NCBI GenBank assembly: GCA_030426085.1
Contig: JAUHYW010000017.1
Location: 1 to 64,000, forward strand
Reading direction: 5' to 3'
Length of the DNA: 64,000 bases
From: a bacterium
GTDB taxonomy: Bacteria > Myxococcota_A > Bradymonadia > UBA7976 > UBA1532
In this document: piece after piece, positions 1 through 10,064 of the stretch
How positions within the stretch are numbered: position 1 is the first letter of the stretch
Layout: each line of letters opens with the position of its first letter
Made by a program: the position numbers and the translations under genes
Notes under the pieces: model-generated
Databases searched by the model: none
What the model saw: only the letters and a program-made list of their open reading frames with translations
Told to the model about the DNA's origin: nothing

Positions 1-482
1 GCCGGTCGGATCCGAGCGGCGTAGGGTGGCTCCAGCGGGCGCGTCGGTCGACTTTGCGCGGCGCAGGTGCTCCGGGAGCGGCGCGCGGGCCGGGATCGCG
101 CGGCGTAGGGTCGACGGCGATGGGCGGCGGTCGGGTGTCGGGCGGCGTCGGGTGACCCTCGATGGCCCCGGGGGTCGGCGTCGGGCGCTGTCGATCGAGC
201 GGCGGTGGGCGAGGGGCCGGGATCGGTCGGGGCCGGGTGGCGCGCGAGGCGCCGCGGGCCGGGATCGGTCGGGCGGCGCAGGGTGAGCGGCGATACGCGG
301 CGGGTGGGGATCGGGTGGTGCCGGGTGGCGCGCGCGGAGGCGTCGTCCGGCTTCGCGCGGCGCAGGGTCGCCGACGCGGCGCGGTCGGCGGCGCTCGGGC
401 GGCGCAGGGTCGCCGAAGGGGCGTCATGGGTCGGCTCGGGGCCGCGTCTGGTGGCCGAGGCGTGGCGGCTGGAGCGCGCGGC
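1..482. repeat. Degenerate 42-bp tandem repeat array (minisatellite), cut by the left window edge
   Basis: A recurring GCGGCG(T/C)AGGGT-like core starts at 16, 58, 100, 142 and 184 (exactly 42 bp apart), slips near 227, and resumes at 273, 315, 357, 399 and 441, again exactly 42 bp apart. 42 bp is 14 codons. Read on the plus strand, each unit translates in one unit phase to about 14 residues beginning RRRV (RRRVADAARS, RRRVAEGASW). The slip between 184 and 273 adds 5 bp and shifts the reading frame, so the array is a decayed coding repeat, a frameshifted gene, or a non-coding minisatellite. The later frame stays open to 825 but then runs antisense into the 3' end of the nuclease gene, so I do not call it a CDS. 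Units are imperfect and have no spacers, so this is not CRISPR. Confidence 0.75.
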
Positions 483-522
483 CGATGCGCCGCGGCGTCT
501 GGATCCGGCGGGCGGCCGGGGC

Positions 523-591
523 AAGGTGCCCAAGGTGCCCAAGGTGCCCGGCACCTGGGCCGGCACCTGGGCCGCTTCCGGCACCTGGGCC
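523..591. repeat. Short direct repeats with inverted relationship (AAGGTGCCC x3, GGCACCTGGGCC x3)
   Basis: AAGGTGCCC occurs three times head to tail at 523-531, 532-540 and 541-549. GGCACCTGGGCC follows at 550-561, 562-573 and 580-591. The second motif is nearly the reverse complement of the first (GGTGCC against GGCACC), so the region can fold into several alternative stem-loops. It lies about 85 bp beyond the stop of the minus-strand ParA-like/NACHT gene and could end or stabilise that transcript, but it has no T-tract. In the plus frame it reads KVP KVP KVP then GTWA units. Confidence 0.6.
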
Positions 592-676
592 GCGTTCTGG
601 CCTCCCGGGTCGAGAGCGGGGCGGGGCGTCAGTCACCTGATGTGGACATGCGGTCGAGGCGGTCGCGTTGCCTCTG

Positions 677-3600
677 TTATTGCTCGTCTTCGAGCGCAGG
701 CGGGCTCTTCGATACACGCAGTACGACACTTCGTACATCGCGGCCCGTATTCTGGGCGACCGCGCGAGCTTTGCGTCTCAGTACGTCCGCGAGATGGTCG
801 GGGTTGTCGCGATAGTCGCTCCTGACCTTTCGTTTGCGGCTGTCGGTGTCATCGGTCCAGTTGGCGGAATCGAACCACCAGACGACGTATACCCCTGAAG
901 CGTCGGGCATACGAGCGAGGTATTCGACCGCGAGCTGGTCTTGCACCGAGCTGATGACCTCGCGGTGCCAGCAGCCCTTGGCTTCGATGATCACTGTCAT
1001 GGGGCTTCGACCTGTCGCCAGACCGACCCGGATGTCCGCACGGCGCTGTCCGCTGGCGATGTCCGTCTCCCGGTCGACCGTCGACCTCGCCGATCGGGGG
1101 AGCCGCTCTTCGAGTCGGTTGCGTAGCCAATACGACAGCTCGTCTTCCGATTTGGGCCTCCGTTTCTCGTCCTCCCTTCGGCCTCGCGGGCCTTGTCGAT
1201 CCCAGAAGCTGGCGGTCTCCGCGTGCGCCCCGTCGATCAACTCCCATTGGATCAGCTCGAGGGCGCGCAGGACAGCATCCGCGAGCTCGGTCGAAGTCCT
1301 CGGTGGTCGGATGAGGGTCTCGAGGTCGGCCGGTGCAAAGGGCTCCCAATCGCGGGCATCGGCGTTGCGTTCGGCACGCGTCAGCCGGTCTGCCATGTGC
1401 GGGCTCGGATCGAGCTCCACCAGCCGACGGAGACCGTCGACCTCACCTGTCTGGACCATCGTTTGGATGAGACGGGCGGCCTCGCTGTGGAGCCAGTCGG
1501 CCGGCGTCATCGAATACGCGACGCCTTCAGGCACCTGGGTGGGCTCGAAGTGTTGCAAGAGCCACCAGGCGAGCTCCGCTCTCGCCTCGGGGGGAAGGCT
1601 ATCGGTGAAGGCGAAGTCCCGGCCGAGCACCCCGCCGTCGAGCCAGAGTCGCCGGCCCCAGGCTGCGTCGTCTCCCAGGCGCGACCAGACTCGGGGCCAG
1701 ACGCCATCTGGATCGTCACGCAGCAGTTCGAACGCGATCCGGGTCTCGTCGAAGTGAGCTTCGGCCCACTGCCGGGCCGCTTGGACCCGCTTGGGAAGAA
1801 GAAGGCACAGCAGAGGAGCACGCTCCAGGAGCGGCAGGGATGGCTCATCGAGAAGTTCGACGGCGGCTGTTTCCAGCGTGGCAGTGTAGACGTTGGCGGC
1901 CAACCCGAGGAGTCGCCGAAGCTCGAGGTCACCGTCGGTTCTGGCGCAGATGGCTGCGCGGTAGCGGTCGAGCCAAGCCTGACACCACGCTCCTGGTGCA
2001 TGCCGCTGGGCCAGCCGGTGAAGCTGACTCGTCATCTGAGTCGGGCGGGCCATCAGAAGCGGCAGCCATGCTCGCCACCTCTCGGCCGACACCGAGGCAA
2101 GGCGTTCGGGCGCACAGGTCGACAGAACCTCCCACGCTCGCAGCGTCCGACGATCGAGGTCGTGGCTCCCGTCGGAGGGGTCGCGTTGGATCTCCGCGCC
2201 GGCAAAGCTCAGGAGTCGCTCCCCCTGTTCAGCGGTGAGAGCTTCGAGTGCGTGGCCATCGAGCGACCACCACGAGCCCAGCCTGGTCTCCATCGCGATG
2301 TCGAGCAGCAACCAGCCGTGGTCGGCGTCGACTTCGATCGTCTCGAGCGCCACCTCGACGGTTGGGCTGTCGGCTCTCTTGGAGCGGGCTCTCCAGCGTC
2401 GGCGTTGTGCGATTCGCTCCTTGTGTCGATGGACGTAGGGCCCGGGGTCGAGTCGCCCGGCAATGGTTCGCTCGTAGGCCTCGATGTATGCGCTGAATCC
2501 TGGCAGCGCGCGGGCCCGGTCGATCAAGTCGTCGTGCTCGGGGCGCCGGAAGATCTGGCGCAGCATCTCGCCCCATCGGACCTTGTCGTCACCGTCGGCG
2601 TCCTCACCTGAGCCGAGGATGAATGGCGCGTCCTCGGGCCTAAGCAGCCCGAGCGGGTAGAGGCGGCGCCAGCCCCAGCGTAGGCCCGCGGGCTCTGACA
2701 AGATGTGACGCAGGACCATCTGGCGCCGGGCTTCGTCACCCGACCAGTCGATCTGGAGGCTGTTGCCGCGGGATTGGATGGCCCTGCTCAGAGCTGTGAG
2801 GATCGCCCCGGGCCGCAGGAACTCCCAGCATCGTCGGGCCACGCTGTCGGTGAACCGCTCGAGGTCGCTCCGGGGGCCGCGTCGGTCGAGATCGTTCAGC
2901 GCCCAATCGACGACGAGTGGCAACTGCTCTGGCGTGAATGAGTCGACGAGCCGATGCCGGTCATAGCGCCAACGGCCGAGCCCTCTGGGAGGGCGGAGGT
3001 GCCCGAGCAGCTCTTCGAGCGAGATGTACTCTGGCCACAGGATGGGGAGCGCCGCCGCGACGATGTCTTCCGAGTAGCGACCGGCCCCCGGGATGTCTTC
3101 GCCGTCGGGGTCGGGCAGCAGCGTGCGGAGGGCAGCCCGGTCGAAGTCCCCGTCGATATCGGCGAGAGCGTCGAGCGCCGAGGTCCTCGACCGATGCGAG
3201 CGGTCGCTGTCGAGCGCGATCGAGGCGAGACGGGGGGCGAGAGACGAGTAGCCGCTGTACTGGGCGATGTAGGCCGCCGCCTCCACCAGCTGGTCATCTC
3301 GATCGTCCAGCAGGGCGCCGACCTCGACTTCCATGCCGGGCCCGGCGAGGTTCAGCAAGGCGCGGTACTGTACGGCCAGCGACAGCTGGCCACCCCGGTG
3401 CCGCCTGACCAACCGGGCCAGCAGCGCCCGGCGAGCGTTCTGATCCAGGAAGGGGGCCCGCTCCAATACGCGGAGCGGCTCCTCACGGTGCAGTCGATCC
3501 TCGATCCAGCCGACGCGTTGGCCCAGCCAGGAGATCATCTCGAAGAGGGCCTCGGGGATGCGTCCGCGTCGGTTGCACGCGGCATCCCACGTCGCCTTGG

Positions 3601-5548
3601 GTTCGAGAGACGCGGCGGCATAGCGGGCGGCGAGGAAGTCGGCGAAGCTCTCGTGCACGAAGCGTCGACGGTCACCGCCACCGGCGAACAGGGGGCAGTC
3701 CAGGGCCTCGCGAATGTCGGAGAGGTCGTAGAGTCCCGCGTCTGTCAGGTCGTCGGCGCTCAGCCCGGGGCCGGGTCCAGGGGATGTGCTGAAGGTGGTG
3801 CGAGCGGTCATCACCCGAGCGAAGGCGATGAACGAGCTCACATCGAGTCGCTCCCCACTGCTCAGTTGTCGAGGGGGATGATCGTGCTGGTCGTGCGCCG
3901 GAGATCGGCACAGAGCCAGCGCCGCCCGCTCCTGGAGGTCCCACGGCGTCGAGTCCAGGGCGGCGGGCGGCTGACCTTCGGGCAGGTACAATCGGGTGAG
4001 GGAGAAGGGGTGGGCGGCCGACGGGCCCAGACGCAGCGCGTCGATGCGTGCCAGCCACTGCTCCGCGTCGTCGATCCGCTCGGCCGCATAGGCCCTGACG
4101 TCGGCTCGGGTCAGCGGCGCGAGAACGAAGGCCGGATGAGATGGCTCCTCGAAGAGTCGGGCGGGGACCGACCGGGCAAACATCTGCTCGATGCTCGAGG
4201 TCCAATATGCGGTCCGGCAGGTCAGGCGGAGCGTCGGCGTCGTGGCGCGCTTCACGGCCTCGCCGAGCATCCTGAAGAAGCGCCGGGGGCTCTGTCGGAA
4301 CAAGCCGGATTCGTCCAGACCGTCGATGTGCAGCGGTGGGTCACCGGTCCACTGATCGAGCTCTGCGCCCAGGTCCGCGCGCTCATCGATCTCGGCGCCG
4401 TAGACGAGGTGCACCGCCCCGGGTACGCCCCATGATTCGAGTTCCGTCGTCTTCCCGATGCCCGGTTCACCGAGCAGGATCGAGCAGCGGTAGGTGTCGA
4501 GGTCGCTTCGGTCGAAGAGGGCGTCCGCTCGGTAGCGACCCTCCGGGCTCCCCGGCTCGATGAGGTAGCCGCCTGCGATGACCGATTGCGGATCCACACC
4601 CGTCGCCGGCAGCCAATAGCGGTGCCACTGAGTAGGGGAGCCGGAGCGAACGGGCCGCTGAGCGGTCTGCGGTCCGGGGGGAGTCTCCGTCAGACTGAGC
4701 CGCGCGGCCATTGAGCGGAGGAGCGTGCTCTGTCGCCGGGCAGCCTTGGCCAGCAGCGGGTCGAGGCCATCGGCCGCCGACAGACGGGAGACGGGGCGAT
4801 GGCTCGTGCGGGACACGTCCATGAGCCCGGGGTGGTGGAGCAGGCGCCCGATGCACAACGGGTCGTTGACGATCTCGACGCCGAACTCTTCGGGGCGGCC
4901 AAGGACCTCTTGCCGGTACACTGCGGGCAAGGCCTTGGCCCAGTCGGCCGGCGCCAGATCGCGGACCACGGCCGTCGCGGGGTCGGCGCCGTTCAGCTCG
5001 AGGTACCCGGTGTCGTCCTCTTGCATCGGGACGCGACCGCGCAGCTCCTGCCCCAGCCTGCGGAGTTGCTGGATGCCTTCGTGGCTTGATCGGGCGGCGA
5101 CGACGACCCGATCGGCCAATCCCAACAGCGGCCAGAGCTGCGCGCGGTGCCGCCGACCCGTCGCGAGCAATACGGCCGCGGCGTCGACCTCCTCGATGAG
5201 GGTCTCCAGGCCCAGGCGCAGCTGCTCGGCCGGGGCATATCCGATCCCATCGCCTGCGGCGGGCGTCGCAGGGAGGAGCCACAGATCACGGTCGACCTCG
5301 CGGGCCGCATCCCTGGGCAGGGCGTTCATCAGCCACGCTCGTACGCCAGCGACCTGAGCCTGCCACTCCAGCTCTCGACGGTCCGCGTCGTCGAGTACGA
5401 GTCGGGTCAGGGCTCCGCTCTCGGTGAGGTCCAGGACGAGTACGGTCTGCCCCTCGTCCGCGACGACGCCGGCGAGGTTCCATGTCAGGAGCCCGAGCGG
5501 CTCGTCGTCGACCGCGCCAACGCAGGCGATGATCACTGGCCGGTTCAT
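677..5548 (-). CDS. Giant ParA-like / NACHT-type STAND NTPase / HEAT-like / PD-(D/E)XK nuclease protein (putative defence)
   Basis: 1623 residues. Residues 1-170 resemble the ParA/MinD fold, with a VLVLDLTESGALT strand where ParA has LLIDLDPQGN, but the deviant Walker A lysine motif is replaced by DDEPLGLLTW, so this domain probably cannot hydrolyse ATP. A STAND/NACHT-type ATPase follows, with P-loop GEPGIGKTT at 360-368 and Walker B-like LHIDGLDE at 406-413. Residues about 700-1400 are helical and HEAT-like, the usual sensor layout. The C-terminus carries a PD-(D/E)XK nuclease signature: D1505 in RADIRV, then VIIEAKG with E1522 and K1524, and a downstream Q-rich helix. The ATG overlaps the stop of the upstream AlbA_2/HATPase gene by 4 bp (ATGA), so the two are translationally coupled. 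NTPase sensors fused to nucleases are typical of Avs/NLR-like antiphage proteins, but here the nuclease is C-terminal. The exact family is not recognised, and the defence role is inferred. Confidence 0.8.
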   Translation of the reverse strand: MNRPVIIACVGAVDDEPLGLLTWNLAGVVADEGQTVLVLDLTESGALTRLVLDDADRRELEWQAQVAGVRAWLMNALPRDAAREVDRDLWLLPATPAAGDGIGYAPAEQLRLGLETLIEEVDAAAVLLATGRRHRAQLWPLLGLADRVVVAARSSHEGIQQLRRLGQELRGRVPMQEDDTGYLELNGADPATAVVRDLAPADWAKALPAVYRQEVLGRPEEFGVEIVNDPLCIGRLLHHPGLMDVSRTSHRPVSRLSAADGLDPLLAKAARRQSTLLRSMAARLSLTETPPGPQTAQRPVRSGSPTQWHRYWLPATGVDPQSVIAGGYLIEPGSPEGRYRADALFDRSDLDTYRCSILLGEPGIGKTTELESWGVPGAVHLVYGAEIDERADLGAELDQWTGDPPLHIDGLDESGLFRQSPRRFFRMLGEAVKRATTPTLRLTCRTAYWTSSIEQMFARSVPARLFEEPSHPAFVLAPLTRADVRAYAAERIDDAEQWLARIDALRLGPSAAHPFSLTRLYLPEGQPPAALDSTPWDLQERAALALCRSPAHDQHDHPPRQLSSGERLDVSSFIAFARVMTARTTFSTSPGPGPGLSADDLTDAGLYDLSDIREALDCPLFAGGGDRRRFVHESFADFLAARYAAASLEPKATWDAACNRRGRIPEALFEMISWLGQRVGWIEDRLHREEPLRVLERAPFLDQNARRALLARLVRRHRGGQLSLAVQYRALLNLAGPGMEVEVGALLDDRDDQLVEAAAYIAQYSGYSSLAPRLASIALDSDRSHRSRTSALDALADIDGDFDRAALRTLLPDPDGEDIPGAGRYSEDIVAAALPILWPEYISLEELLGHLRPPRGLGRWRYDRHRLVDSFTPEQLPLVVDWALNDLDRRGPRSDLERFTDSVARRCWEFLRPGAILTALSRAIQSRGNSLQIDWSGDEARRQMVLRHILSEPAGLRWGWRRLYPLGLLRPEDAPFILGSGEDADGDDKVRWGEMLRQIFRRPEHDDLIDRARALPGFSAYIEAYERTIAGRLDPGPYVHRHKERIAQRRRWRARSKRADSPTVEVALETIEVDADHGWLLLDIAMETRLGSWWSLDGHALEALTAEQGERLLSFAGAEIQRDPSDGSHDLDRRTLRAWEVLSTCAPERLASVSAERWRAWLPLLMARPTQMTSQLHRLAQRHAPGAWCQAWLDRYRAAICARTDGDLELRRLLGLAANVYTATLETAAVELLDEPSLPLLERAPLLCLLLPKRVQAARQWAEAHFDETRIAFELLRDDPDGVWPRVWSRLGDDAAWGRRLWLDGGVLGRDFAFTDSLPPEARAELAWWLLQHFEPTQVPEGVAYSMTPADWLHSEAARLIQTMVQTGEVDGLRRLVELDPSPHMADRLTRAERNADARDWEPFAPADLETLIRPPRTSTELADAVLRALELIQWELIDGAHAETASFWDRQGPRGRREDEKRRPKSEDELSYWLRNRLEERLPRSARSTVDRETDIASGQRRADIRVGLATGRSPMTVIIEAKGCWHREVISSVQDQLAVEYLARMPDASGVYVVWWFDSANWTDDTDSRKRKVRSDYRDNPDHLADVLRRKARAVAQNTGRDVRSVVLRVSKSPPALEDEQ

Positions 5549-6765
5549 GTCGCTGGGCGCAGTCTGACCAGGACCCGGCCGGATTCGGGCAGCAGCTCCA
5601 ACGGCGGGTTGCCGTTGTCTTCGAGCGCCTTCCGGGCGACGCTCAGACCCATGCCGAAGCGCTGCACATAGCGGAGGTCCTTGAGCGCGCCGGCGAGGTG
5701 GGGGTTGCGATAGTCGGTGACGCCATCGGTGCCGAAGTTGGCCTGCGTCACCTGACCATACGGACCGCCCGGGTTGCTGATCTCGACGCGGTCAGCGAAC
5801 CACCGAACCATCACAGGCGCGTTGGAATGCTCGTAGTCACGGTGCATGACCGCGTTGCGCAGCAGCTCGCGCAGGGCGATGAACGGGTACGTCGACTGCC
5901 GGTGTTCGAGGTCGGCGCTGATGTCTACGCGCTGCTCGATACTCAGCTTGAGCTTCTCTTCCACCCGCTGGATCACGTCGGGGATGGGTCCCTGCAGTTC
6001 GCTGGCATCGCGGATCGCTGTCGTGACGCTGTTGCCCTCATGGCGGATGAACTGGAGGTATGCGCCGGGGATGAAGGTCGTTGGAATCCGGGCGAACAGC
6101 AGCACGGCGAGCGCTGTCGGATGATCGGGCGCTTCGGGCGCGACCATCCGGGTCGCCATCAGCTGGTGCAGTTCGGAGCGGTGATTCTCGGCCAATACGC
6201 GCCGGGAGAAGGCATTGGGCAAGTACTCTTCATTGAACCGTTCGATGTCGATGTCTGTCAGAGTGGCATGGTGGAGTGGGCGCGCGTCGAAGGGGAGGTC
6301 GCGTGCCCGGCGCCGTTCGATCAGCTGCTGCTCCTGAGCGGGTGTGGCTCGGTCGACGCCAGGGCCCGTTCGGACCCAGACCTCGCGGTTCAATGCGACT
6401 GGGGGCGCGGCGTGAGGCAGCACCTGCATGACGGCCAGCGTCGCGTCGTCCAACTCGAAGCGCTCGACGAGCACTGTGGGCTTGGGCACGATCGAGCCGT
6501 CGGTCGACAGGTTGTTGAGCTGGTTGAGCAGCTTGTCGGTCACCTCCAGTCCCGACGAGCTGCCATCGTCTCCCTGACCGATGATGATCAAGCCGGGCTT
6601 CCGGTAGTTGGCCAGGTCGTTGGCGAAAGCACAGATGGCCCTGCGTACTTTCTTCGTCGCTGACGGTGAGAGTCGGGCCTTCCGTTCGACGCGGATCGAT
6701 TCATGATCGCGGGTCAGCGCGACAAGCGCCTCACGGTCCAGGAACTCGGGTCGGGTGCTGTGCAT
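5545..6765 (-). CDS. AlbA_2 (Schlafen-like) domain protein with HATPase_c_4-type ATPase domain
   Basis: 406 residues. The N-terminal ~140 residues match the AlbA_2 putative DNA-binding domain (ESIRVERKARLS, then FANDLANYRKPGLIIIGQGDDG). Residues about 290-400 form a GHKL ATP-binding fold: N-box RELLRNAVMHRDY at 299-311 with N304, a G1-like SNPGG at 330-334, and a QRFGMGL glycine-rich loop at 368-374. This architecture is common in proteins annotated as RecG-like or transcriptional regulators near restriction and defence genes. It is the first gene of a two-gene operon with the ParA-like/NACHT nuclease. No good Shine-Dalgarno precedes the ATG at 6765. It may act as DNA sensor or regulator for the nuclease partner; that role is inference. 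Confidence 0.85.
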   Translation of the reverse strand: MHSTRPEFLDREALVALTRDHESIRVERKARLSPSATKKVRRAICAFANDLANYRKPGLIIIGQGDDGSSSGLEVTDKLLNQLNNLSTDGSIVPKPTVLVERFELDDATLAVMQVLPHAAPPVALNREVWVRTGPGVDRATPAQEQQLIERRRARDLPFDARPLHHATLTDIDIERFNEEYLPNAFSRRVLAENHRSELHQLMATRMVAPEAPDHPTALAVLLFARIPTTFIPGAYLQFIRHEGNSVTTAIRDASELQGPIPDVIQRVEEKLKLSIEQRVDISADLEHRQSTYPFIALRELLRNAVMHRDYEHSNAPVMVRWFADRVEISNPGGPYGQVTQANFGTDGVTDYRNPHLAGALKDLRYVQRFGMGLSVARKALEDNGNPPLELLPESGRVLVRLRPAT

Positions 6766-6967
6766 GCTGCGGAGTATGCCGGCCGGCTCGATGCGCGGAC
6801 AAGACGACGGCGCGGCTGATCACGGCGAAGCATCGGGATCTCGTCGACCCGGTGGACATATCGAGGTTCAGGGGAGTTGGTCGATGCGACCGTTGCTGAC
6901 CCCGCGGGCCGTGCTGGCCTACGTCCGCATCTCGCGCTCGACGTCGGGTCGCGGTGAGCCGGGCCCC

Positions 6968-7000
6968 TGTGTACGGCCTGTGTACACTGTGTGTACGCGG
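6968..7000. promoter_or_regulatory. Three TGTGTAC boxes in exact 11-bp phase (candidate operator)
   Basis: TGTGTAC occurs at 6968-6974, 6979-6985 and 6990-6996, each exactly 11 bp after the previous one, so all three lie on the same face of the helix. They sit in the 260-bp gap between the VWA lipoprotein gene and the AlbA_2/NACHT operon, about 203 bp upstream of the latter's start. The spacing suggests cooperative binding of a regulator. The rest of the gap (6766-6967) shows nothing I can name. Confidence 0.5.
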
Positions 7001-7025
7001 GCTCGGGGGTGAAGAGGCAAGACCC

Positions 7026-8489
<1,464 letters not shown>

Positions 8490-8598
8490 GGGGGCCTCCG
8501 TGTGGGTGCGACGGCGGGCTTGCACGGGGGCTGGAAAGAAACGATCTGTGGACCGACGATTTTTCTGAATATCGGCCGGGCGGCCGGAGGAGCGCGGC

Positions 8599-8991
8599 GT
8601 GAGCGGGACGAAGACCTACACCGGCGGCTGCCATTGCGGGGCGGTGCGCTTCGCGGTCGAGGTGGCCGATGACGCGCACGTCGCCCGGGCGTGCAACTGC
8701 TCGATCTGCTTCAAGCTGGGCTTCCTGCACGTCATCGTCGACCGGGACGCCTTCACGCTGGTGCAGGGGGCCGAGGCGCTGACGACCTACACCTTCAACA
8801 CCGGGGTGGCTCAGCACACGTTCTGCGCGGTGTGCGGGGTCAAGCCGTTCTACGTGCCGCGGTCGCATCCGGAGGGCGTCAGCACCAACCTGCGCTGCTT
8901 CGACGGGGTCGAGGACGGGGTGATGGCGCGGTTCGAGGTCACCGACTTCGACGGCCGCAACTGGGAGAAGATGGTCGACACCATCCGCTGA
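8599..8991 (+). CDS. GFA family glutathione-dependent formaldehyde-activating-like protein
   Basis: 130 residues, GTG start at 8599 with GGAGG 6-8 bp upstream. The family zinc-binding pattern is complete: GCHCGAV near the N-terminus, CNCSIC in the middle, and CAVCGVK followed by FYVPRSHP. GFA proteins (Pfam Glu-GSH_GFA) were first linked to condensing formaldehyde with glutathione, although many members act on other substrates or have unclear activity. Here the context supports the name: the opposite strand next door carries the class III alcohol dehydrogenase and S-formylglutathione hydrolase that finish formaldehyde oxidation. It ends 3 bp from the convergent small lipoprotein gene. Confidence 0.9.
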   Translation: MSGTKTYTGGCHCGAVRFAVEVADDAHVARACNCSICFKLGFLHVIVDRDAFTLVQGAEALTTYTFNTGVAQHTFCAVCGVKPFYVPRSHPEGVSTNLRCFDGVEDGVMARFEVTDFDGRNWEKMVDTIR

Positions 8992-8994
8992 CGG

Positions 8995-9219
8995 TCAGTG
9001 CTGGGGGGTGCAGGCGTAGCCGGTGCCGTCGGGGCGGGCGTGGCAGACGCCGAGCGCGCCGCCCTCGCCGAGCCGGCACTGCTGGCCGGTCTTCTTGCAC
9101 GCCGCGGCGCTGGGGGCGATGCCTTCGCCCTCGGCCGGCGGGGGCGGGCTGCATGCCATCGACGCAGCCATGGCCATCGATGCCGTCGCGAGCAGGGCCG
9201 TGGCGACGAGGTGTCTCAT
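8995..9219 (-). CDS. Small Cys-containing lipoprotein (74 residues)
   Basis: 74 residues with a lipoprotein-type signal ending AASMAC (Cys23), a Pro-rich linker, then a small domain with four cysteines (CKKTGQQC, GVCHAR, GYACTPQH) that could form two disulfides. Its ATG overlaps the stop of the upstream S-formylglutathione hydrolase gene by 4 bp (ATGA), so it is the last gene of the formaldehyde operon. No function is recognised. It resembles the small Cys-rich lipoproteins common in Myxococcota. Confidence 0.75.
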   Translation of the reverse strand: MRHLVATALLATASMAMAASMACSPPPPAEGEGIAPSAAACKKTGQQCRLGEGGALGVCHARPDGTGYACTPQH

Positions 9220-10064
9220 GTCAGTCGCTCCGCGTGCCACGCGATGTGATCGCCGATCACGCTCTGCACGAAGTAGTAGCTGTGGTCGTAGTCGGCGTGG
9301 GTCCGCAGGGTGAGCGGCACCTTCGCCTCGGCGCAGGCGGCGGCGAACCACTCCGGGCGCAGGCCTTCGAAGAAGCCGTCGGCGAGGCCCTGGTCGAGCA
9401 GGATGTCGGCCGGCCAGCCCCGGTCGGCGACCAGGGCGCAGGCGTCGTGGGCGGCCCAGGCGTCGCGGTCGTCGCCGAGGTAGGCCGCCAGCGCCTTCTG
9501 GCCCCACTCGACCCGGCTCGGCGCCACGATGGCCGCCATGCCCGAGACCGAGCGGAAGCGGTCGGGGTGGCGCATCGCGAGGGTCAGCGCGCCGTGGCCG
9601 CCCATGGAGTGGCCGGTCAACCCCATGCGCGCGTAGTCGAAGCCGAACGCCTCGCACACCAGCCGGGGCAGCTCGTCGGCGCAGTAGGCCTCCATGGCGA
9701 AGTGCGGGGCCCACGGCTTCTCGGTGGCGTCGAGGTAGAACCCGGCGCCCTGGCCCATCTGCCAGTCCTCGTCGTCGGCGACGTCGTCGCCCCGGGGGCT
9801 GGTGTCGGGGAAGACGAGCGCCAGGCCGTGCTCGGCGGCGTAGCGCTGGGCGCCGGCCTTGGTGGTGGCGTTCTCCCAGGTGCAGGTCAGGCCCGAGAGG
9901 TAGAACAGCACCGGCGGCTTCTCGACCCCCCGCGGGCGCCAGACCGAGAAGGTCATCTCGCTGCCGGTGGCCCGCGAGGGGTGGCGGTAGACCCCGTGGG
10001 TGCCGCCGTGGCAGCCCTTCTCTTCGATGACGGTCAGGACGTCGTGGGGGGTGCCATCGGCCAT
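9216..10064 (-). CDS. fghA: S-formylglutathione hydrolase
   Basis: 282 residues, esterase D family, the usual length. It hydrolyses S-formylglutathione to formate and glutathione, the last step of glutathione-dependent formaldehyde detoxification. Visible are FYLSGLTCTWENA around the oxyanion hole, the nucleophile motif GHSMGGHGAL, an acid-containing segment (LLDQGLADGFF) and the histidine segment DYDHSYYF. ATG at 10064 overlaps the dehydrogenase stop by 4 bp, and its own stop overlaps the small lipoprotein start by 4 bp, so the three genes are translationally coupled. Confidence 0.95.
   Translation of the reverse strand: MADGTPHDVLTVIEEKGCHGGTHGVYRHPSRATGSEMTFSVWRPRGVEKPPVLFYLSGLTCTWENATTKAGAQRYAAEHGLALVFPDTSPRGDDVADDEDWQMGQGAGFYLDATEKPWAPHFAMEAYCADELPRLVCEAFGFDYARMGLTGHSMGGHGALTLAMRHPDRFRSVSGMAAIVAPSRVEWGQKALAAYLGDDRDAWAAHDACALVADRGWPADILLDQGLADGFFEGLRPEWFAAACAEAKVPLTLRTHADYDHSYYFVQSVIGDHIAWHAERLT

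Noticed and set aside
1-482. CRISPR array
   Set aside because: Units are tandem and imperfect with no unique spacers, and no cas genes are in the window.
205-825. Plus-strand open frame through the 42-bp array and into the nuclease gene 3' end
   Set aside because: It overlaps 148 bp of a well-supported gene on the other strand, and the array frame is broken between 184 and 273. Reported as a repeat only.
6968-7000. LexA/SOS box upstream of the nuclease operon
   Set aside because: The repeated TGTGTAC does not form the spaced palindrome expected of known LexA boxes; the 11-bp direct phasing points to another regulator.
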